Assembly (NCBI GenBank): GCA_013336035.1
Contig: JAAXUL010000370.1
Coordinates: forward strand, 1-7,505
Origin: Chloroflexales bacterium
GTDB taxonomy: Bacteria > Chloroflexota > Chloroflexia > Chloroflexales > Chloroflexaceae
DNA: 7,505 bases
Reading direction: 5' to 3'
The notes under the pieces are model-generated. The model saw only the letters and a program-made list of their open reading frames with translations, made no database searches and was not told where the DNA came from. The position numbers were made by a program, and so were the translations under genes. Below, piece after piece: positions 1 through 5,604 of this stretch; within the stretch, counting starts at the first letter, position 1, and every line of letters begins with the position of its first letter.

Positions 1-840
1 CGCCGCATGCGTCTGCACTTGGCCGGTGCGGCGCCCGTCGGCCATGCCCTCGGGGCCACCCCACTCGGCGGTGACCATAAACAGCGTCGGGTTCCGCTCA
101 TCGCTCAGCGCGCAGGAGAAGCAGCCGCGGCCCGCATCGACGATCGCAAGCACCTCGCCGCCTTCGCGGACGCGCACACAGCGCTGGTTGCCGACGTCGG
201 CGTACCAGATGGCGCCCTCCGCATCGAGGCAGATCCCATCGGGGTAGCCACCGTCGAGCGGTGCCCAGACCCGCCGATTCACCAGGCTGCCGTCATCCGC
301 GATGTCGAACGCGGTCAGGCACTGGCCGTAGGACTCCGCGAGGATGAGCGTTCGGCCGTCGGGGGTCACGGCCATGCCATTCGGGAACGCCACCCCGTCG
401 GCAACCTGACGCACGGCGCCTGTGGCACTCACCAGGGCGACACTCCCAGGAGCGTATGGGCCTCCCGGGAAGTCGAAGCCGATGGTGTTCATGTAGGCGT
501 TGCCCCGACCATCCACCACAATCTCATTCCAGGGGTGCTCCGAGAGGGCCGCAAGGTTCGCGTAGGGCGTGAGCAAGCCGTCAGGCTCCTGGCGAAGGAG
601 CTGTCCCTCACGCCCGGAGACGATGAGCATGCGCCCGTCAGGCAGCCAGTCAAAGCAGCAGGGCGCGGTCGGGGCGCGAGCGATAACCTCGCTCACGCCA
701 GCTCCATCGACGGCCAGGATCTCGCCCGTACCCCAGTCGGCGAGCCAGAACCGGCCAGCGTACCAGCGCGCCGACTCCCCCATCGCGAGATCGGTCAGCA
801 GGGTGTGGAGAGCACCCTGGGATGGTTGGCTCGTAGTCAT
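1..840 (-). CDS. SMP-30/gluconolactonase/LRE family protein, C-terminus cut by window edge
   Basis: Six-bladed beta-propeller hydrolase of the SMP-30/gluconolactonase family, which opens sugar lactones or related esters using one divalent metal ion. The 280 visible residues start at the ATG at 838-840, preceded at seven bases by a strong AAGGAGG site, and the frame stays open to base 1. Candidate metal ligands fall where the family places them: E22 in MGESARW, N154 in FPNGMAVTPDG, and D201 in YPDGICLD; N105 in PWNEIVVDGRGN is also typical. The repeated DG turns (for example LPDGR, TPDGR) mark propeller blades. The family is usually 280-300 residues, so only a short tail is missing. It is divergent from the VOC gene at 1110. 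The substrate cannot be read from the sequence; a sugar lactone is likely, and the enolase-superfamily fragment at the right edge is a family often found in sugar-acid pathways, but no link is shown. Confidence 0.93.
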   Translation of the reverse strand, partial: MTTSQPSQGALHTLLTDLAMGESARWYAGRFWLADWGTGEILAVDGAGVSEVIARAPTAPCCFDWLPDGRMLIVSGREGQLLRQEPDGLLTPYANLAALSEHPWNEIVVDGRGNAYMNTIGFDFPGGPYAPGSVALVSATGAVRQVADGVAFPNGMAVTPDGRTLILAESYGQCLTAFDIADDGSLVNRRVWAPLDGGYPDGICLDAEGAIWYADVGNQRCVRVREGGEVLAIVDAGRGCFSCALSDERNPTLFMVTAEWGGPEGMADGRRTGQVQTHAA

Positions 841-1109
841 CCTATCCTCCTTGCCATGGAGGGGCACGGAGGCCCCGCATATCAGCTGCACATGCGGCCC
901 GATAGACATTCGTCGTGGGAGCAAGCCTCAGATCGACAGTCTCGTGCTCAGCGACACGGAGGTGCTGTGGGCGCACCCTTGCCGCCTGATGTGATCCCAA
1001 CCAGCGGCGCAATGCGGATCGCAGCCGCCCCCTATCCCCGCTATCCTCAGGCTGAGCGCCACGTTGGGCGAGCGCTTGGCCGCCAGAGGCGGCAGCGAAG
1101 GGAGGGCAG
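841..1109. promoter_or_regulatory. Divergent intergenic region with small hairpin before the VOC gene
   Basis: These 269 bases separate two divergent starts and must hold both promoters, but I see no convincing -35/-10 pair. Bases 1079-1093 form a perfect six-base-pair hairpin (GCCGCC, loop AGA, GGCGGC) that ends about five bases before the GGGAGGG ribosome binding site of the VOC gene. A weaker GGGGC/GCCCC pair lies in the leader of the lactonase gene, near 857-873. Open frames here show no recognisable protein. Confidence 0.35.
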
Positions 1110-1511
1110 ATGTTGCGAGGGCTTGCGACGATCAACTATTGGGCGGCAGACCACCGCGCGGCGGTACGCTGGTATGCCGAACTGCTGGGCGTTGCGCCGT
1201 ACTTTGAGCGCCCGGGCTACGCCGAGTTTCGCCTGGGCGACTACCAGCATGAGTTGGGCATCATCGACAGCCGCTACGCGCCTCGCCCCCCGGCTCCCGA
1301 GCCGGGGGGCGTGATCGCCTACTGGCACGTCGACGATGTGGCCGCGGCGCTCGAGCGGCTGCAAGAGCTCGGCGCGCACATCTACGAGGCGCTGACAGTG
1401 CGTGGTGAGGGCTTCATCACGGCCTCGGTGGTCGACCCCTTCGGGAATATCCTGGGCGTGATGTACAACCGGCACTATCTGGAGCTGCTTGGCGCAGCAC
1501 CGCAGTCGTAG
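1110..1511 (+). CDS. VOC family protein (glyoxalase/bleomycin resistance fold)
   Basis: A 133-residue single-module vicinal-oxygen-chelate protein with two beta-alpha-beta-beta-beta units: the first runs from ATINYWAADH through WYAELLGV to the YQHELGI strand, the second from YWHVDDVAAALERLQELGA to the DPFGNILGV strand. The length is normal for a stand-alone VOC protein that pairs as a dimer. The ATG at 1110 has GGGAGGG a few bases upstream and there is no better alternative. The metal-ligand pattern is incomplete: the usual C-terminal Glu after FGN is absent (GVMYN), so it may bind a ligand without classic glyoxalase chemistry. It stands alone on the plus strand, divergent from the lactonase gene. 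The fold assignment is firm; the substrate is unknown. Confidence 0.93.
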   Translation: MLRGLATINYWAADHRAAVRWYAELLGVAPYFERPGYAEFRLGDYQHELGIIDSRYAPRPPAPEPGGVIAYWHVDDVAAALERLQELGAHIYEALTVRGEGFITASVVDPFGNILGVMYNRHYLELLGAAPQS

Positions 1512-1572
1512 CCTGTGCCAGTATCGTCGCTATACGCCTGAGATAGTCCGTGGCGGTCGCTTCACGAGCCAT
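1417..1572 (-). CDS. Possible short ORF, 51 codons, antisense to the VOC tail
   Basis: An ATG at 1570-1572 has a GAAGAGG site about six bases upstream and lies 51 bases after the stop of the 147-residue gene on the same strand. The first 20 residues (MAREATATDYLRRIATILAQ) read like a normal helical N-terminus. The rest overlaps the VOC gene antisense and becomes Arg/Pro-rich, as shadow translation does. It could be the surviving head of a truncated gene or chance. I do not recognise it. Confidence 0.18.
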   Translation of the reverse strand: MAREATATDYLRRIATILAQATTAVLRQAAPDSAGCTSRPGYSRRGRPPRP

Positions 1573-1623
1573 CTTACACCTCTTCCCGTAGACAGTGTGC
1601 TGCGGCCCTCATCATGGTGCAGA

Positions 1624-2067
1624 TCACGACCCACGGCGCTTGCCCGAAGCGCCTTCGGCCCCCTTCTGGAGCTGCCGGTTCCACGGCTCGCGCAGAGCGT
1701 CGCGGATCTCCTCGTAGCGCTGGCCGTCCTCCCAGGCCTTGAGCACCGCCGGCTGGAACACCTCACGGTAGAACGCCTCGCCCATCCGGGCGACCACCGT
1801 ACGCGCGAACTCCTCCCCGGAGCCCAGGTGCTCCCACCAGGGCTCACCGACCTCCTCCTCCTTCGCTTTGCGCTTCAACTCCTTGGCCTGCGCCGGGTCG
1901 TGGCCGGAGAACTTGCGCGCGGCCACCACCTTCGCCACGGCGAGGCCATAGGCCCGGGCGTCGTCCTCGTTGAGCTTGGCCTTGTTCCGTCCCTTCAGGC
2001 GGTTCCACTCGGCGAAGATATCGAAGCGGCGGATCTCCCGCTTCGGAACAAGCTGCACCTGAGTCAT
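1624..2067 (-). CDS. Conserved-looking hypothetical protein, 147 aa, charged and helical
   Basis: I do not recognise this family. The ATG at 2065-2067 has an AAGGAG site seven bases upstream, and that site overlaps the TAA of the 28-codon ORF before it, so the two are probably translationally coupled. The protein is soluble, with no signal peptide or membrane segment. It is rich in Lys, Glu, Arg and Trp, with a run of charged helix around residues 60-72 (AKELKRKAKEEEVGE) followed by a PWWEHLGSGEEFARTVV stretch and a basic tail (SGKRRGS). The high Lys content in so GC-rich a genome argues for a real, selected protein rather than a shadow frame. It is the last well-supported gene of the minus-strand block behind the broken ligase. 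A nucleic-acid role is possible from the charge pattern and neighbours, but that is only a guess. Confidence 0.75.
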   Translation of the reverse strand: MTQVQLVPKREIRRFDIFAEWNRLKGRNKAKLNEDDARAYGLAVAKVVAARKFSGHDPAQAKELKRKAKEEEVGEPWWEHLGSGEEFARTVVARMGEAFYREVFQPAVLKAWEDGQRYEEIRDALREPWNRQLQKGAEGASGKRRGS

Positions 2068-2078
2068 CGCACCGCTCC

Positions 2079-2165
2079 TTACGCTGCTAGCTCACGAGCG
2101 AAAGCTGTCCGGACATGAAGGCCCCAGGGCAAAGCGATCTGATCGTGAAGCTCGCGCTCGCTCAT
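2079..2165 (-). CDS. 28-residue ORF coupled to both neighbours
   Basis: A short frame starting MSERELHDQIALPWG and ending FARELAA, of unknown function. Its ATG (2163-2165) overlaps the TGA of the ligase C-terminal frame (2162-2164) in an ATGA arrangement. Its TAA (2079-2081) is embedded in the TAAGGAG site that serves the 147-residue gene. Such double coupling is typical of real genes in an operon. Against it stand its small size, no known family and no separate ribosome binding site. It may be a small protein, a coupling device, or the fused ends of a deleted gene. Confidence 0.45.
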   Translation of the reverse strand: MSERELHDQIALPWGLHVRTAFARELAA

Positions 2166-2802
2166 CCTGTCCCCACGTTCCCGCTGATACCGGCGGTCTC
2201 GGCGAGCCGGCGCACCGTCTCCAGGGTGTCAATCTCGTCGGGTGTCTTGTCGTCGCGGATGCGCACGATGCGCGGGAAGCGCAGGGCGTAGCCGCTCTTG
2301 TGACGCCTGCTCGGCTGGACGATGTCGAAGGCCACCTCCAGCACCACCCCCGGCTCCACCAGCCGCACCCGCCCGAAGTCCTGCACGGTGTGGTCCTTGA
2401 ACCAGTCGGTCAGCTGCTGGATCTCGGCGTCGATGAGCCCGCGGTAGGCCTTGCCGATATTCAGCAGGGTCGGGTCGGTCTCGCTCGCCCGCACGGCGAA
2501 GGTGTAGTCGCTCAGGAAGCGGTGGGGTCGATCCCGGCCAGGACGCAGACGACGTCGCGCACCAGGGCATAGCCGACGTTCAGCACGCGGGCGTCGGCCT
2601 GGGCGAAGGGCTGCCCGGTGAAGAAGCGCGCGGCGATGGCCAGATCGTCGTCGGCCAGCCCCGCCAGGTAATCACGCACCAGGGCCGCCTTCGCCAGCCG
2701 GCTTGAGGTCGCCGCGACCTGCTCGCACGTGGCCGTGAAGGCGTGAAACAGCCCGCTTGATGCTCCTTGAGCCTGGCGCTCGTCGATCTGGCCTGCCTGC
2801 AT
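2162..2802 (-). pseudogene. ATP-dependent DNA ligase, head and tail only; catalytic domain deleted
   Basis: Two pieces of one ATP-dependent DNA ligase, in different frames. The head (2512-2802, 96 residues; ATG with AGGGAG seven bases upstream) matches the N-terminal DNA-binding domain, with TATCEQVAATSSRLAK near residues 23-38 and ARFFTGQPF after it. The tail begins in another frame near 2530 with FLSDYTFAV and carries the OB-fold domain: LLNIGKAY, VVLEVAFD, and the motif-VI-like HKSGYALRFPR followed by RDDK. Missing are the rest of the DNA-binding domain and the whole nucleotidyltransferase domain, including the KxDG lysine that takes AMP. These ligases run to about 500-600 residues; about 206 remain, so roughly 1 kb is gone. 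No ligase activity is possible. The join is within about 2512-2535. An alternative is an assembly join. The EVE gene lies 151 bases upstream on the same strand. Confidence 0.88.
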
Positions 2803-2953
2803 TGGGTGCTCCCTATCTCGTCACCTGGCAGCACGTGCTGCAAGAGCCGCGCCCAGGCGAGCCCTGGCGAGCCATCGCTCGTATGGCGCGCGGATGCCGC
2901 GCCCGGTATGGGAACCCCGCTGCGCCAGCGCTCTCAGCGGCGGGCGGGCCAGC

Positions 2954-3388
2954 TCAGGTGACGGCGGGGTCAAGCGCGACGCCCATGGCCGCGGCGATCT
3001 GCGCGAAGTCGGCGCGCTCGACGCGGAACAGCCCGCGGCGGAACGGGAAGCCCCAGCGCTGCTTATCCTCGATGAACGACAGACCGGGGATCAGCGGCTG
3101 GATCGGCGCCTCCCGGCTCGCCACGAACGTCACCGCCCGCCGCCCGGGGTGAAAGGTTAGGGTCATCTCGACCTGATAGGGGGCGTCATCGGCGATCTGA
3201 CCCATGGCGGTGAAGGCCTGGAGCGGCTCGCCGCCGCGGAATTCCGTGCGCGGCGAGTAGAAGACCAGCCAGTCGCCGCGGCGAAGCTGGCGGAGCCGCG
3301 TGTCGCGGCCGTGATCGGCCTGGGTGAAGCCGCCGCCGACCCCCGTGAGCACGTGGGCCCGCGAGATGGTGTTGATCCAGTACTGCAT
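2954..3388 (-). CDS. EVE domain protein (UPF0310), PUA-like fold
   Basis: A complete 144-residue stand-alone EVE protein. EVE belongs to the PUA/YTH-like folds, which read modified bases in DNA or RNA through an aromatic cage. Diagnostic stretches are YWINTISRAHV (3-13), GGGFTQADHG (18-27), GDWLVFYSPRTEFRGGEPLQ (38-57), DDAPYQVEM, APIQPLIPGLSFI and KQRWGFPFRRGLF near the end. The start is the ATG at 3386-3388 with AGGAG about seven bases upstream; no upstream extension is plausible. It is divergent from the broken UbiA gene, with a TATGAT box 57 bases before the start. The broken ligase follows on the same strand after 151 bases, so they may be co-transcribed. A role in nucleic-acid quality control or modified-base sensing is known for the family and inferred here. 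It is the best-preserved gene of this block. Confidence 0.95.
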   Translation of the reverse strand: MQYWINTISRAHVLTGVGGGFTQADHGRDTRLRQLRRGDWLVFYSPRTEFRGGEPLQAFTAMGQIADDAPYQVEMTLTFHPGRRAVTFVASREAPIQPLIPGLSFIEDKQRWGFPFRRGLFRVERADFAQIAAAMGVALDPAVT

Positions 3389-3442
3389 CGCTGGCTCCTG
3401 CTAGCGGCCTCAATGGCCGTCCCAGTGAGTCTCTCCCCCAAG

Positions 3443-3463
3443 GTATCATATCGGCATCGATAC
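3443..3463 (-). promoter_or_regulatory. Putative promoter/operator between EVE and UbiA genes
   Basis: On the minus strand TATGAT (plus 3445-3450) matches the -10 consensus at five of six bases and lies 57 bases before the EVE start. No good -35 is visible. It falls inside an inverted pair GTATC (3443-3447) and GATAC (3459-3463) that could be an operator. This 104-base stretch is the only AT-richer part of the neighbourhood, as expected for a shared divergent promoter. Confidence 0.3.
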
Positions 3464-3492
3464 GCGCCAGAAGCCATGATAGGGACACATCG

Positions 3493-3760
3493 ATGCAACC
3501 ATCGGTCAACCTCGCACAGAAAGCCCGGGGCGCGCTCCAGATCGTTCGGCCCGAGCTGCCCGCCGCGGCGGGCGTGGGACGCGCTGGGCCTGGCCTACCG
3601 CATCCCGATCCTGCTGACCGACCTGCTGATTGCCTTCTTCGTGATCCGGCTCGTGCGCAGCCAGACACCCGCCGAGGGCCGGAGCGCCATGCGTGGGCTC
3701 TACCTGAGCGGCTCCCTCGGCCTGCTGGCCTTTCTGATCGGCTCGCTGGTGGCGACATGA
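3493..3760 (+). pseudogene. UbiA-family prenyltransferase, head and tail only; active-site helices deleted
   Basis: UbiA enzymes are membrane proteins of nine helices and about 290 residues that attach prenyl chains to aromatic or glycerol-phosphate acceptors. The head (from ATG 3493, AGGGA about nine bases upstream) reads MQPSVNLAQKARGALQIVRP then ELPAAAGVG, the usual UbiA N-terminus. After about 3574 the coding signal moves to another frame: LAYRIPILLTDLLIAFFVIR, then SQTPAEGRSAMRGLY and a last helix GSLGLLAFLIGSL before TGA at 3758. This fits the C-terminal helix region. Both Asp-rich prenyl-diphosphate and Mg-binding motifs are missing, with about 200 residues lost. The join sits directly beside a perfect 16-base palindrome (3558-3573). 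It cannot be active. The family call on the tail alone is moderate, but head plus tail agree. Confidence 0.8.
3558..3573. repeat. Perfect 16-base palindrome at the UbiA deletion join
   Basis: GCCCGCCGCGGCGGGC is its own reverse complement. It encodes part of the native ELPAAAG stretch, so it need not be an inserted element, but it ends within a few bases of the point where the UbiA frame breaks. Foldback sequences of this kind can promote template slippage, which would fit the deletion next to it. Confidence 0.7.
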
Positions 3761-3788
3761 CGCCTGGCTGCGTGCTGATGGGGGGCTG

Positions 3789-3851
3789 TCAGCGTTGGCG
3801 CCACAGGCAGTAGCGGTACTCTCGCTCGTCGCAGAAGCCCAGGGACTCTGG
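3789..3851 (-). pseudogene. Possible GNAT acetyltransferase C-terminal remnant
   Basis: A 20-codon tail (PESLGFCDEREYRYCLWRQR, then TGA) lies just downstream of the VOC gene on the same strand. The pattern xESLGFxxExxYxxxLW resembles the last helix and strand of GNAT acetyltransferases, where the common text is LYESLGF. An in-frame TAG (3852-3854) stands immediately upstream, so nothing can read into it. It looks like the end of a gene whose body was removed. The piece is too short for certainty. Confidence 0.38.
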
Positions 3852-3862
3852 CTATGCCGACC

Positions 3863-4279
3863 TCAGCGGTCGGCCAGGGGATGGCCCGCGGCCAGCTCAA
3901 CCAGGTCCCAGCGATTGCCGTAGAGGTCCTCGAACACGGCGACGGTGCCGTACTCCGCCCGCTTGGGCTCGCGTACAAAGCGCACGCCTCGCTCCTGCAT
4001 AGCCCGGTAGTCGCGCCAGAAGTCGTCGGTGCGCAGGAACAGAAAGACCCGGCCACCGGCCTGGTCGCCGACGAAACGCTCCTGCTCCGGCGTCACGGCC
4101 CGCGCCAGGAGGAGGGTGGCTCCAGTGCCGCCGGGCGGGGCGACAACGACCCAGCGCTTGTTCTGCTCGGGCTGCGCGGTGTCCTCGAGCAGGGTGAAGC
4201 CGAGCTTCTCGGTGTAGAAGCGGATCGCCTCGTCGTAGTCCCTGACCAGCAGGGCGATGTGGATGATCGATTGGTGCAT
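3863..4279 (-). CDS. VOC family protein (glyoxalase/bleomycin resistance/dioxygenase fold)
   Basis: A complete 138-residue VOC protein. The N-terminal module shows HIALLVRDYDEAIRFYTEKL then GFTLLEDTAQ, the second module VFLFLRTDDFWRDYRAMQER then GVRFVREPK, closed by VFEDLYGNRWDLVE. H7 and E128 are the usual first and last metal ligands of the fold, so unlike the VOC protein at 1110 it keeps the outer pair. The start at 4277-4279 lies nine bases after the TGA of the methyltransferase, with GAGGA overlapping that stop, so the two genes form a transcription and translation unit. Relatives are often called glyoxalase or lyase, but no substrate can be read here. It shares only the fold with the VOC protein at 1110. 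Confidence 0.95.
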   Translation of the reverse strand: MHQSIIHIALLVRDYDEAIRFYTEKLGFTLLEDTAQPEQNKRWVVVAPPGGTGATLLLARAVTPEQERFVGDQAGGRVFLFLRTDDFWRDYRAMQERGVRFVREPKRAEYGTVAVFEDLYGNRWDLVELAAGHPLADR

Positions 4280-4288
4280 GGTGGGTCC

Positions 4289-4903
4289 TCACATTCGCTC
4301 GATGCAGGCGCAGATCGCCGGCGTCGCGGCGACCCGGTTCTGGAACAGCGCCTCACGCAGGACGAGGATGCGCCAGCCGCGCTCGTCGGTGAAGCGCGCC
4401 CGCAGCTCCTGCTCGCTCACCGCCCGCGGCACGTTTGGGATGTCGAACTGCACGGCGAAGGCCAGCAGGTAGTAGCGGCCGCCGGGGCGCAGGCTCGACG
4501 CGAGCTCCGCGGCGAACTGGTCGGCCACCTCCGGCTCGAACAGGTGCAGGAAGCCTGAGTCGACCACCGCGCCGAACTGGCGCCCCAGCTGCGCGGGCCG
4601 GAGGGCGTCGGCGACCTGGAACTGGAGCCGCTCGGCGAGCTCGGGCGTCAGGGCCGCGGCCTTCGTGTTGGCCTGGGTGATCGCCGCCTCGACGATATCG
4701 ACCCCGAGCACCTCCACGCCGCGCCGGGCGAGGGCGATCGCGTGGTCGCCGGAGCCACAGCCCACGTCGAGCACCGGGCCGGAGGGTGGAAACTCGTCCA
4801 GCAGGGTCTCAAGGGCCGGCTGCGGGCCGCCGATGTCCCACGGCGGCGTCTGCCGGTAGACCGCGTCGAAGAAGGCCTGGGGGTCGGGTCCGAATCTGCT
4901 CAT
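4289..4903 (-). CDS. Class I SAM-dependent methyltransferase (thiopurine-methyltransferase-like)
   Basis: A 204-residue Rossmann-fold methyltransferase that would transfer a methyl group from S-adenosylmethionine. Near the N-terminus, YRQTPPWDIGGPQP (16-29) is the typical lid of this subgroup. Motif I is PVLDVGCGSGDHA (43-55), the acidic end of strand 2 is GVDI with D69, motif II/III lies around VVDSGFLHLF, and SLRPGGRYYLL is the post-III loop. The start is the ATG at 4901-4903 with AGGA eight bases upstream; the frame is open much further upstream but that part is Arg/Pro-rich and lacks any family match. The C-terminus is complete (ICACIERM). It is followed after nine bases by the VOC gene. 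The acceptor is unknown; small thiols, amines or metalloids are typical of the group. Confidence 0.95.
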   Translation of the reverse strand: MSRFGPDPQAFFDAVYRQTPPWDIGGPQPALETLLDEFPPSGPVLDVGCGSGDHAIALARRGVEVLGVDIVEAAITQANTKAAALTPELAERLQFQVADALRPAQLGRQFGAVVDSGFLHLFEPEVADQFAAELASSLRPGGRYYLLAFAVQFDIPNVPRAVSEQELRARFTDERGWRILVLREALFQNRVAATPAICACIERM

Positions 4904-5055
4904 CGAAGGTTCCTGTCTCCACATGCCCGCGCGCCCACGCCAGGCTGGCGACACCGGGTGCTCACTGATTGCACCGCAGGGGATAGTAAGGCGCTTGCCG
5001 GCAGGACTGCGCCGTTGCCCGCAGCAGCAAGGGCTGCGCCGCGACCGCGCGTCCT
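4904..5055 (-). promoter_or_regulatory. Spacer before the methyltransferase-VOC pair
   Basis: This 152-base spacer carries no recognisable protein. TACTAT on the minus strand, near plus 4983-4988, is a possible -10 box about 80 bases before the methyltransferase start, without a clear -35. A separate promoter for the methyltransferase and VOC genes is likely from the spacing, but is not proven by the sequence. Confidence 0.2.
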
Positions 5056-5604
5056 TTAGCCCGGCGGATCGTGGCCGACGCGCCCGTCGATCGCTTCGCG
5101 AATGAGGTCGGCGTGACCGTTGTGGCGCGCGTACTCCTCGATCATATTGAGCAGGATGTAGCGCAGGCTGGGGGCCGGGCTGTCGGGCCCGCCAGGCCGT
5201 CGCGCCGGTCCGCCCTCGGCCATCGCCGCCGCGAACAGCGCGCGCGAGCGGGCCACGGCCTCGCGCCAGAGCGCATAGAGCTGTTCGGGAGAATCGTCGG
5301 CGGCGCTGCGCCAGTCCCAGGTGGGGTCGGCGCTCCAGTCCACGGCGTTCCAGGGTGGGAGTTGCTCCCGCCCGTGCAGCCACTCCGTGGACATGTCATC
5401 CTCGAAGCGGGCGAGGTGCTTCAACATCCCGCCCAGGGTCATCGCCGACGGGCCGAGCGTCGCCCGGAGACTGGCCGCGTCCAGGTCCCCACTCTTCCAG
5501 GCGAACGTCGCGCGTTGCCGCTCCAGAAAGCCCAGCAGGGTGGCGTCCTCGTCGCCCGCCACTGGCGGCTCCCACCGCCCTTCCTCGTACGCAAAGTTTG
5601 TCAT
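5056..5604 (-). CDS. DinB/DUF664 family protein
   Basis: A complete 182-residue four-helix-bundle protein of the DinB superfamily, DUF664 branch, related to bacillithiol and mycothiol S-transferases. Family text includes PPVAGDEDATLLGFLERQRA (13-32), GPSAMTLGGMLKHLARFEDD (51-70), a WDWRSAADDSPEQL stretch, SLRYILLNMIEEYARHNGHA and DLIREAIDG. H63, H161 and H164 are the likely metal triad. I favour the ATG at 5602-5604 because a strong AGGAGGG lies four bases upstream and the preceding residues do not match any family. The same frame is open upstream through a YjbR domain, so a fused product is formally possible. A thiol-dependent transferase or detoxification role is inferred from the superfamily only. 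Confidence 0.94.
   Translation of the reverse strand: MTNFAYEEGRWEPPVAGDEDATLLGFLERQRATFAWKSGDLDAASLRATLGPSAMTLGGMLKHLARFEDDMSTEWLHGREQLPPWNAVDWSADPTWDWRSAADDSPEQLYALWREAVARSRALFAAAMAEGGPARRPGGPDSPAPSLRYILLNMIEEYARHNGHADLIREAIDGRVGHDPPG

Noticed and set aside
7..1314. Long plus-strand open frame (435 codons) across the left end
   Set aside because: It is antisense to the SMP-30 lactonase gene and then overlaps the VOC gene in a wrong frame; it has no family text and is Arg/His/Pro-rich, as shadows in GC-rich DNA are.
1624..2165. The 28-residue and 147-residue pair as a toxin-antitoxin module
   Set aside because: Neither shows any known toxin or antitoxin motif, and the coupling is explained by ordinary operon structure.
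2828..2841. Perfect 14-base palindrome GCAGCACGTGCTGC before the ligase head
   Set aside because: A 14-base palindrome is expected about once by chance in a window this size; no second copy seen, so I do not call it an operator.
4904..5383. Upstream extension of the methyltransferase frame
   Set aside because: The extension is low-complexity Arg/Ala text antisense-like to DinB coding; family similarity begins at the ATG at 4903, which has a ribosome binding site.
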